NCBI GenBank assembly: GCA_021295915.1
Contig: JAGWBK010000017.1
Coordinates: 1-64,000 of the forward strand
Length of the DNA: 64,000 nt
Reading direction: 5' to 3'
DNA from: Dehalococcoidia bacterium
GTDB taxonomy: Bacteria; Chloroflexota; Dehalococcoidia; Lucifugimonadales; UBA1123
Positions 15,653 through 22,537 of the stretch are shown in pieces. The number at the start of each line of letters is the position of its first letter. Within the stretch, counting starts at the first letter, position 1. The position numbers and the translations under genes are program-made. The notes below the pieces were generated by a model. The model saw only the letters and a list, made by a program, of their open reading frames with translations, was not told the DNA's origin and ran no database searches.

Positions 15653-17074
15653 CTAGCCACCGTCTTGGGATAGTTCCGACTCGCGGGACTGAATGAATCG
15701 GAGCATCATGTCAGCGTAGCGCTCACGCTGAGCTTCGAGAGGGCTGCTGCTGGAAAGAAGGTCCTCGTTCACCTGCTGGCGCAGGTTCTCCAACTCCTCC
15801 CTTTCCTCGTCGGATAAAGACTCTCTACCACGTAGTTCACGCAGCCGCTTGGAGCGTCGAATCGTCAACTCGTCTGTCGGCTCGTCCACACCCATGAACG
15901 TGCGCAGAATCTCGTCCGTAGTCCAGCCGATGATGTCCTGCTCATTGGTGCTAGCTGTGACAACCCCATCCGAGTTCCTATCCAGCAGATGCACCTGTCC
16001 CGTCCGCAAGCCCGCGACGACGAATGGTGAGTGCGTAGTGGCGAAAATCTGTAGCCCCCGGAAATGTTCCAGCAGAGCCGGAATCACCCGTCGCTGCCAC
16101 GTTGGGTGAAGGTGGTTCTCGATCTCGTCGATTAGCAGAATGGCAGGCTTGTCCTTCCAGCCGTCGGCGAATTCGTAATGGTGCAGCATCTTGTATGCCA
16201 GCCAGTAGATCCACAGGAATGTCGTCTGCGTCCCAGAGCTGAGAAAGCCTAGATACAACGGGGCCTGCCCTACCTCCTCGGAGTGGGTTGGCCTGTCTTC
16301 CGGTCTCACGTTGATGAAATTGGGCTTGTCTATGGTGGTGAGTCCCATCGAGCGATGGATGTTGACTTCCTCAAAATCGGCCAGAGGTTGATAGTCTAGG
16401 TCTTCCAAAACAAGCCCGGTTACGTAGTTTCGTGGATATGCGTCAGTTAGCACCTCTGAGCAGATGGCTCTGGTGCACGAGTGAACTGTCTTGAGGACTT
16501 CCAAGATGCGATATGCTCGGCGTTCTTCTGGCGGCGCGTCTTCCTCCTTCTCCTGTTCAAACATCATAGCCGACTTCTGATACATCTTCTCGTTGGCGTC
16601 CTTGAAGTTCACTCCGGAGAACGGCCTGCTCAGTACCTTGCTGACTTCCGTGTCATCTTCGCTTGGGGTCTCCTCAGCGTAAAGCTCGGGAAGGCCCGTC
16701 CGAACAGGTCCTATATGCACAACTAGAGGTTTCTTACTGGATTCACCTGAAACTCCTGATTCCCTTGTCGGCCAGTCTTTACTGGTGAATAGCAACACGT
16801 CGCTGACATCGCTCCAGGCCCTCCCATGGTCTCGTCTGTTACAACCCTCTAAGACAATCGGCCTCATTATCATTTTGCTCGAGTTCCAATAGACAGAGGA
16901 AGATGGGGAACGGGGACTTCTATCTTGATTGAAAGCGATGTCTATCTCTTGCAAGAGGGCACTCTTGCCACTGGCGTTAGGCCCGATGAACAGGTTCACC
17001 CGTTCATCGAAGTCCAGTTCGACCACCTCCGTGAAGGGCGGAGTATCCTTTATGTCCATCTCAGTTATGTGCAT
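15653..17074 (-). CDS. AAA/ABC-type ATPase, PtuA-like component of a Septu-type defence pair
   Basis: This 473-residue ATPase has Walker A GPNASGKSALL (31-41), an ABC-like signature FLSSGTQTT (277-285), Walker B ILLIDEIENHLHP (312-324) and the H-loop TTHSPFVVAG (346-355). The layout is that of overcoming-lysogeny/AAA_21 ATPases. A C-terminal charged tail follows. In Septu, PtuA oligomerises, holds PtuB and senses infection or nucleotide depletion. The start has a GGAGA site. The HNH gene follows after five bases. It is divergent from the RACo-like gene. A lone OLD-type ATPase would be the alternative reading, but the HNH partner argues for Septu. Confidence 0.85.
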   Translation of the reverse strand: MHITEMDIKDTPPFTEVVELDFDERVNLFIGPNASGKSALLQEIDIAFNQDRSPRSPSSSVYWNSSKMIMRPIVLEGCNRRDHGRAWSDVSDVLLFTSKDWPTRESGVSGESSKKPLVVHIGPVRTGLPELYAEETPSEDDTEVSKVLSRPFSGVNFKDANEKMYQKSAMMFEQEKEEDAPPEERRAYRILEVLKTVHSCTRAICSEVLTDAYPRNYVTGLVLEDLDYQPLADFEEVNIHRSMGLTTIDKPNFINVRPEDRPTHSEEVGQAPLYLGFLSSGTQTTFLWIYWLAYKMLHHYEFADGWKDKPAILLIDEIENHLHPTWQRRVIPALLEHFRGLQIFATTHSPFVVAGLRTGQVHLLDRNSDGVVTASTNEQDIIGWTTDEILRTFMGVDEPTDELTIRRSKRLRELRGRESLSDEEREELENLRQQVNEDLLSSSSPLEAQRERYADMMLRFIQSRESELSQDGG

Positions 17075-17164
17075 GGTTGGTCTCCGCTCCGAATTATAAG
17101 GCAGCGTAGTCGTTATCGACCACAGCCCCGCCTGCCTTCAAGCACCGAGTGCTACAATACCGCC

Positions 17165-18832
17165 ATGTCTCCGCTCTACCACTCAGGGCAGGCGCTCGAC
17201 GTAGTTCCCGGCTGGTCGATCTTCGACTACGCCGACAACCTCCGTGTCCGCGTACCCACTTCATGCGGACGCACCGGCGAGTGCCACGAGTGCATCGTTG
17301 AGGTCAAGCGCGGCGCCGAAGCCCTCAGCCCCCTCACACCAGCAGAAGGCTTTCTGAGAGGCAGCTATCGCCTGGCCTGTCAGGCCCACGTGGTCGACGA
17401 GAACGAGGATGTCGAGTTCGCCGTTTTGCGTAGACAACCCCGCATCCTCACCCACTCGGTCCGAAGGCAGGTCGACCTCGATCCGCTGACTTCGCGCGAC
17501 GGCGACTCCGTCGTCTTCGACGGACAGCGCATCGACTCCTACCGCGGACGCATCTACGGTCTCGCTGTGGACATCGGCACCACGACGGTCGCCATGAATC
17601 TCGTTGACCTCGAGACCGGCGACATCGTCCACACGGCCTCGTTCGAGAACCCGCAGCGCTTCGGCGGCAGCGACATCATGAACCGCATCTCATACGACGG
17701 AGGCGAGTTCAACGGCGAGCTCCGGCAGGTGATGCTGTCGACCATCAACTTTGAGATCGGCGACATGGCTCGCTCGCTCGGATTCCACCGCAGGCAGATC
17801 TACGAAGTCGTTATCGTGGGCAACTCCACCATGCGCGACCTGTTCTTCGGCATAGATGTCCAGCCCATAGGCGAGAAGCCATATAGGTCGATTGTTGAGG
17901 ACGAGTATCGCTCCGGCATTCGCAGTACCACAGCCCTGACCACGACTGCCAGAGAGGCCGGATTGCGAGTCTTCCCGGATGCTCACGTCTACGGAGGTCC
18001 ACTCATCGGCAGCCACGTCGGCGCTGACGTCGCTGCAGACCTGCTCGCAGTTGGAATCGACGAGGAGGACGAAGACGTCATGCTCGTCGACGTCGGCACC
18101 AACACCGAGGTCGTTATCGGCAACCGTAACCGGCTGATGGCCGCCTCATGCCCCGCCGGACCGGCATTCGAGGGAGGCCAGATCACTCACGGAATGCCCG
18201 GCTACAACGGCGCAGTGGAGTCTGTCCGCCTTCTCAACTCAACAGCTCCCCTCTCCCTTGAGGGAGAGGGCTGGGGTGAGGGTGAATACACGGGGACAGT
18301 AGAGGTTGAGACCATAGGCGGGGCCGATGTGCAGGGCATCTGCGGCTCTGGACTCGTCGACCTTCTAGCCGAACTCCGACGCCACGACCTCATGAACGAG
18401 CTCGGCGCTTTCAGGAACGGCGACTCCGAGTTCGTATTCGCTCCCGAACAGCGCATGTCCCTCTCGCGAGCGGACATATCCGCGCTCGCCCAGGCAAAGT
18501 CAGCCAACTACTCGGGGCAGTTCATCGTGCTGCGCAGCTACGGACTGCCCATCGATGCCATCTCGAAGCTGTACCTCGCAGGCGGGTTCGCCAACTACGT
18601 CAACGTGAATAACGCGGTCGCAGTCGGGTTCATAGCAAACGTGTCGTCTGACCGCATACACAAGGTGGGCAACGCTGCCCTCGAAGGCGCGACGATCATG
18701 CTCGTCTCCTCAAGGCTACGCCGCCGAATGGAGGAGCTTGTATCAACCGTCGAGCACATCGAGCTTGAGACCACCCCGGACTTCTTCGACATTTTCGTCG
18801 AAGGGTGTATGTTCAAGCCAATGGCTCTATAG
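17165..18832 (+). CDS. Ferredoxin-ASKHA protein (RACo-like corrinoid activator, DUF4445)
   Basis: The ATG at 17165 is chosen because the ferredoxin domain starts there; upstream codons overlap the divergent ATPase gene. Residues 1-90 hold a [2Fe-2S] ferredoxin with Cys34, Cys40 and Cys43 (CGRTGECHEC) and a fourth cysteine in YRLACQ. The rest is an ASKHA ATPase: VDIGTTTVAMNLVDL, VGNSTMRDLFFG, VDVGTNTEVVIG and GSGLVDLLAELRR, ending YLAGGFANYVN. RACo proteins reactivate Co(II) corrinoid methyltransferases with ATP. No corrinoid protein or methyltransferase is adjacent, so the client is unknown. A family A repeat is inserted in frame near residue 361 (SLEGEGWGEGEY). Confidence 0.85.
   Translation: MSPLYHSGQALDVVPGWSIFDYADNLRVRVPTSCGRTGECHECIVEVKRGAEALSPLTPAEGFLRGSYRLACQAHVVDENEDVEFAVLRRQPRILTHSVRRQVDLDPLTSRDGDSVVFDGQRIDSYRGRIYGLAVDIGTTTVAMNLVDLETGDIVHTASFENPQRFGGSDIMNRISYDGGEFNGELRQVMLSTINFEIGDMARSLGFHRRQIYEVVIVGNSTMRDLFFGIDVQPIGEKPYRSIVEDEYRSGIRSTTALTTTAREAGLRVFPDAHVYGGPLIGSHVGADVAADLLAVGIDEEDEDVMLVDVGTNTEVVIGNRNRLMAASCPAGPAFEGGQITHGMPGYNGAVESVRLLNSTAPLSLEGEGWGEGEYTGTVEVETIGGADVQGICGSGLVDLLAELRRHDLMNELGAFRNGDSEFVFAPEQRMSLSRADISALAQAKSANYSGQFIVLRSYGLPIDAISKLYLAGGFANYVNVNNAVAVGFIANVSSDRIHKVGNAALEGATIMLVSSRLRRRMEELVSTVEHIELETTPDFFDIFVEGCMFKPMAL
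18246..18287. repeat. Family A repeat inside the RACo-like gene
   Basis: The repeat (stem CTCTCCCTTGAGGGAGAG plus GGCTGGGGTGAGGGTGA) lies within the coding frame and is translated as PLSLEGEGWGEGEY. It falls in the ASKHA domain between two conserved blocks, apparently in a surface loop, and keeps the frame open. Confidence 0.9.
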
Positions 18833-18870
18833 AGCTAATGGTGATTTAACCAAGAGTCAACTCGACAGCC

Positions 18871-18898
18871 GTCATACCGGCGAAGGCCGGTATCCAGT
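18871..18898. repeat. Family B hairpin repeat
   Basis: GTCATACCGGCGAAGGCCGGTATCCAG forms a nine-pair hairpin between the RACo-like gene and the 2-hydroxyacid dehydrogenase gene. Related copies lie at 2995, within 4640-4665, near 27404, 30081 and 31072. Confidence 0.85.
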
Positions 18899-18937
18899 CG
18901 GTATGCTGGGTGAAGAAATGTGAACTAGGAGTCTGAA

Positions 18938-19942
18938 GTGCCAAAATTCAAAGTCCTCATAACTGACTACGTATGGCCCACTACAGAGCCCGAGGAGACC
19001 GTCCTCAGGGAAGAGGCTGACGCCGACGCAGTGGTAGCTCCCGACGGCAGCGAGGACACGCTCGTGTCCCTCGCCGGAGACGTCGACGCCATCATGACCT
19101 GCTTCGCGCAGGTTACCCCGGCAGTGCTGCAGGCTGCCCCCAACTGCGTGGCCGTGGGCAGGTTCGGAGTCGGTGTCGACAACATCGCCGTCGACACCGC
19201 CACCGAACTCGGCATGGCTGTTACCTACGTGCCCGACTACTGCGTTGACGAGGTCTCCGACCACGTCATGGCCCTTCTGCTCGGCTGGAACCGGAAGGTC
19301 TCGGTCTTCGACAACTCGGTCAAGGGAGACGGGTGGGGGAGCGTTGGGCTCACCATGCGCATGATGCGCCTTAGGGGAAAGACCCTGGGAGTAGTCGGCT
19401 TCGGACGCATCGGCCAGGCCGCCGCCCAGAAGGCTCTGGCGTTCGGCTTCCGCGTGCTTGCCTACGATCCGTACATGACCGCCGAGCAGTGCGCCCTCCA
19501 GGGAGCGCGTAAGTCGGACCTCGACACCCTGCTTAGGGAATCAGACTTCGTGTCGCTCCACTCACCGCTCAACCCTGAGACCGAAAACATGATCGGCGCA
19601 CGCGAGCTTGACTTGATGAAGTCAGAGTCGTTCCTAATCAACTGCGCCCGCGGCCCTCTGATCGACGAAGATGCTCTCTACAACGCCCTCACCAGCGGCT
19701 CCATAGCCGGCGCAGGACTGGACGTCATGGTCGACAACCATCCTGCCAACGATCACCCGCTGCTCGGACTCGACAACATCATCATCACACCGCACGTGGC
19801 CTTCTTCAGCCAGGAGGCGACTCTGGAGCTGGAGCAACGCGCCGCCCGCGAAGTCGCCTTCGTTCTAACCGGCCGCATGCCCGACAACCTCGTAAACCCA
19901 GCCGTCCTCAACCACCCAAACCCGAGGCACAGCCTCAAGTGA
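18938..19942 (+). CDS. D-2-hydroxyacid dehydrogenase (phosphoglycerate dehydrogenase/CtBP-like)
   Basis: This 334-residue NAD-dependent dehydrogenase shows VGRFGVGVDNIAVDTATELG (substrate domain), the Rossmann loop GVVGFGRIGQAAAQKAL, the catalytic Arg/Glu blocks NCARGPLIDEDAL and AGLDVM, and the catalytic His in ITPHVAFFS. Family members reduce 2-oxo acids or oxidise 3-phosphoglycerate, glyoxylate or similar. The absence of an ACT or regulatory C-terminal domain argues against a classical SerA. It is a single gene preceded by a family B hairpin and followed by HicBA. Confidence 0.88.
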   Translation: MPKFKVLITDYVWPTTEPEETVLREEADADAVVAPDGSEDTLVSLAGDVDAIMTCFAQVTPAVLQAAPNCVAVGRFGVGVDNIAVDTATELGMAVTYVPDYCVDEVSDHVMALLLGWNRKVSVFDNSVKGDGWGSVGLTMRMMRLRGKTLGVVGFGRIGQAAAQKALAFGFRVLAYDPYMTAEQCALQGARKSDLDTLLRESDFVSLHSPLNPETENMIGARELDLMKSESFLINCARGPLIDEDALYNALTSGSIAGAGLDVMVDNHPANDHPLLGLDNIIITPHVAFFSQEATLELEQRAAREVAFVLTGRMPDNLVNPAVLNHPNPRHSLK

Positions 19943-20019
19943 GACTAGCCGCGTTCACTTGCTCAATGTGATTCGGGAGGGTGAAACTGCTATTGTTCGG
20001 GTAGCTGGAAAGGACTGGA

Positions 20020-20238
20020 ATGATGAGAAACGAATTCACAGCCGTCATAGAAAAAGACGGAGACTGGTTCATCGCCTATTGTCCGGAAATACCCGGCGCC
20101 AATGGACAGGGAAGAAACAAGGACGCAGCTAGGGAAAGCCTGGCAGACGCGATCAGTCTGATATTAGAGGACCGCAGGGAAGACGGCCTGCGAGGAGTCC
20201 CAGAAGACGCCATACGGGAGAAGGTCACAATCGAGTGA
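20020..20238 (+). CDS. hicB: HicB-type antitoxin
   Basis: This 72-residue protein has the HicB partial RNase H-like fold: FTAVIEKDGDWFIAYCPEIPGANGQGRNKDAARESLADAISL is the hallmark strand-turn-helix. It is the short HicB form, without an evident C-terminal DNA-binding helix-turn-helix. It neutralises HicA by direct binding. Two consecutive ATG codons exist at the start. The stop codon overlaps the GTG of hicA (GTGA), giving a hicB-hicA order, the reverse of the commonest arrangement. Confidence 0.9.
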   Translation: MMRNEFTAVIEKDGDWFIAYCPEIPGANGQGRNKDAARESLADAISLILEDRREDGLRGVPEDAIREKVTIE

Positions 20239-20426
20239 GGCGACGATCGCTAATTCGTCACCTACGTCGCTACGGTTGCTACCTGAAACGTGAGGGTAGG
20301 TCTCATTCGCTCTGGTGCAACCCCGATACCGGTGTTGTTGAAGCGGTCCCGCGCCACACAGAAATCTCCAACCAGCTGGCTCGAAAGATCTGCCAAAGGT
20401 TGTCTGTGCCCGTGATCGGAGGTTAG
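20235..20426 (+). CDS. hicA: HicA-type mRNA interferase toxin
   Basis: This 63-residue protein with a dsRBD-like fold starts at a GTG that overlaps the hicB stop. The essential histidine sits in EGRSHSLWCNPDTG (His24), after the basic N-terminal helix RRSLIRHLRRYGCYLKR. A second block, VPRHTEISNQLARKICQRL, is the conserved C-terminal helix. HicA cleaves mRNA independently of translation. The protein appears intact. Convergent with the alpha/beta hydrolase gene, whose stop lies two bases away. Confidence 0.9.
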   Translation: MRRRSLIRHLRRYGCYLKREGRSHSLWCNPDTGVVEAVPRHTEISNQLARKICQRLSVPVIGG

Positions 20427-20427
20427 C

Positions 20428-21231
20428 CTACCCCTCAGCTAGGAAACCCCTCACTACCTCCGCAAACTCCCCGGGCTTTTCTAACTCCGGCCTGTGACCG
20501 CAGTCGTCCAGCACAGCCAGCCTCGAGCCTGGAATCGACTCGTTGTACCGCTGTCCCGCGCTCAGCGGAATGACAGCGTCGTCCCGACCCCACACCAGCA
20601 GCGTCGGCACGCGCTTCAGTCGATGCAGAATCTGCGGCAGCGTCGGGTTGTGCATGTATGGCCGCCAGCTGAGCATACACGCCACCTCCCTGACATCCTC
20701 CCAGTCGAATTGTAGATCAGGCGTCGGCTCGTCCGGTGAGACTACGGAGAACTCCTCCACGCTGTTCTTGTCTTTTACGCTGGCCTCCAGGAACGCTGGC
20801 ATCGTAACCAGGAACATATCCAAGATCTCGCCCACAGGCGGCCTCACGCCCGCTGCAGACACGAGCACCAGCTTCTTGAAACGACTTGGGTCCATCGTCG
20901 CGAGCTCCGCAGCCAGCCACCCGCCGAGCGAGAATCCGATCACGCTGATCTGCCCCATATCGAGATCGTCCAGCGCCTCCAGGTACCATCCCGTCATGTC
21001 GCGCATGGACATCGCCCAGTCGAGACGCGCCGTGCCGCCGTATCCAGGCATCATGGGGATGTTGAGGTTGAAGTGTTGCGCCAGCGACTCGTGCCACTGC
21101 AGCCATCCGGGATGACCTGTCTCATCGTGCAGCACCAGTACCGGTTCCCCATCCCCGCCGGTCACGAGAGTGGTCTGAATCCCAGCCAACTCCCTGCTGC
21201 GGCTTGTCCAAGTCTGTTGCGCAGTGGTCAT
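20428..21231 (-). CDS. Alpha/beta hydrolase
   Basis: This 267-residue hydrolase contains LVLHDETGHPGW in place of a classical HGG loop, a nucleophile elbow VIGFSLGGWLAAEL, a late aspartate in VWGRDDAVIPL and the catalytic His in LDDCGHRPELEKP. The triad is complete. The segment PMMPGYGGTARLDW after the first strands may form the lid edge. The substrate is unknown. It is transcribed alone, downstream of and in the same direction as ftsY, with an 84-base gap. Confidence 0.88.
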   Translation of the reverse strand: MTTAQQTWTSRSRELAGIQTTLVTGGDGEPVLVLHDETGHPGWLQWHESLAQHFNLNIPMMPGYGGTARLDWAMSMRDMTGWYLEALDDLDMGQISVIGFSLGGWLAAELATMDPSRFKKLVLVSAAGVRPPVGEILDMFLVTMPAFLEASVKDKNSVEEFSVVSPDEPTPDLQFDWEDVREVACMLSWRPYMHNPTLPQILHRLKRVPTLLVWGRDDAVIPLSAGQRYNESIPGSRLAVLDDCGHRPELEKPGEFAEVVRGFLAEG

Positions 21232-21315
21232 TTTTTAGCTCTCCCTCTCATTTGCTGGGTGGGTCGTCATAACGCGGTGGATGTTAATTTGCGCAGCGCA
21301 GATAAATGTCCAGCT

Positions 21316-22260
21316 TTAAGCTGGCTCGAAAAGTCCCTCAACGAAGTCACGCGGATCGAAGACCGCCATGTCATCCGGCTCCTCACCCGTGCCTACGAAC
21401 AGCACAGGCAGGCCAAGTTCATCGGTGATCGACAGCACCACCCCTCCCTTGGCAGACCCGTCCAGCTTCGCCAGGAAGACCCCGGCGCAGCGCATGTCTT
21501 CGACAAACGTCCTGGCCTGCATCAGACCGTTCTGACCCGTCGTGGCATCCATGGCCAGGATGACACGCTGCGAGCGCGAGACGCCCTGCCGGGCTATCAC
21601 GTTTCGCATCTTGCGCAGCTCGGTCATCAGGTTGGACCTCGTATGCAGTCGTCCCGCCGTGTCTATGATGACCACGTCGATTTCGCGAGATCGCGCCGCC
21701 TGGATCGTGTCGAACGCCACGGCCGCCGAGTCGGCTCCCTGGCGGTGCGCGATGACGTCCACGCCGAGCCTTTCGCCCCAGGTCTGAAGCTGCTCGATCG
21801 CCGCCGCCCTGAACGTATCCCCAGCGCCGAGCAGCACTGTGTGCCCCTCTTCGAGATGTAGTTTCGTCAGTCGCGCGATCGCCGTTGTCTTGCCCACGCC
21901 GTTCACGCCGACCATCAGGATGACCAGGGGCGACTCATCAACCTCCATGACCCTCTCGGTGCCGTCCACGGTGAGCGTCTCCATCATCGCGCCCTTCAGA
22001 AGCTCGAATGCCTCCTCAGGACGTGTGATTCCGTTATCGCGGACCTCATCTCGCAGGTCGTCCAGCAGCTTCATCGTCGTGGATACGCCCACGTCGGCGG
22101 AGATCAGTATCTCCTCCAGCTCGTCCCACATGTCATCGTCTATCTCGCTTCGCTGGAAGACACCGGTCATGCGCCTGAACCAACGCTGTCCTGTTCTCTG
22201 GACAGCGCTCTTGGTCCTCTCGCGGTCTTCCCGCTCGCCCCTTCTGAGGAACCTGAGCAT
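21316..22260 (-). CDS. ftsY: Signal recognition particle receptor FtsY
   Basis: This 314-residue SRP GTPase has an NG domain with G1 VGVNGVGKTTAIARLTKL, G2/I-box DTFRAAAIEQLQTW, G3 DTAGRLHTRSNLMTEL, the ATTGQNGL closing loop and G4/G5 region AKLDGSAKGGVVLSI with a C-terminal DDMAVFDPRDFVEGLF that defines FtsY rather than Ffh. The acidic A domain of E. coli is absent, as in many non-proteobacteria; a short basic N-terminus (RFLRRGEREDRERTK) could contact the membrane. It docks ribosome-SRP complexes at the Sec translocon. This is the only unambiguous housekeeping gene in the central region. Confidence 0.96.
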   Translation of the reverse strand: MLRFLRRGEREDRERTKSAVQRTGQRWFRRMTGVFQRSEIDDDMWDELEEILISADVGVSTTMKLLDDLRDEVRDNGITRPEEAFELLKGAMMETLTVDGTERVMEVDESPLVILMVGVNGVGKTTAIARLTKLHLEEGHTVLLGAGDTFRAAAIEQLQTWGERLGVDVIAHRQGADSAAVAFDTIQAARSREIDVVIIDTAGRLHTRSNLMTELRKMRNVIARQGVSRSQRVILAMDATTGQNGLMQARTFVEDMRCAGVFLAKLDGSAKGGVVLSITDELGLPVLFVGTGEEPDDMAVFDPRDFVEGLFEPA

Positions 22261-22433
22261 GTGTGGATGAATCTCCTTCGTAGCTGTTCAAATACCGACG
22301 TGAGAGTAGCACCTGCATACAGTCGTCACAAGTGCATAATTCAGTCCCTCTGCCTCAGAGCCTGCCCTGGACTTGATTCGGGGGCTGACAGGGGATGTAA
22401 GGTACACAGAGAGGCATGAGTACCACCAACAGA

Positions 22434-22472
22434 CCCCCTCTCCCTCAGGGAGAGGGTTGGGGTGAGGGTGAA
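22434..22472. repeat. Family A repeat
   Basis: CTCTCCCTCAGGGAGAG and the tail GGTTGGGGTGAGGGTGA lie in the 277-base gap between the divergent ftsY and YYY-protein genes, which holds no gene. A partial family C remnant (GACTTGATTCGGGGG) lies just left at about 22371-22388. Confidence 0.88.
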
Positions 22473-22537
22473 AATCCCGCCGACCACTCAGCCAGATTAG
22501 TACCAACCAACCACCGCCCGTATAATGGCGTCTGGCT

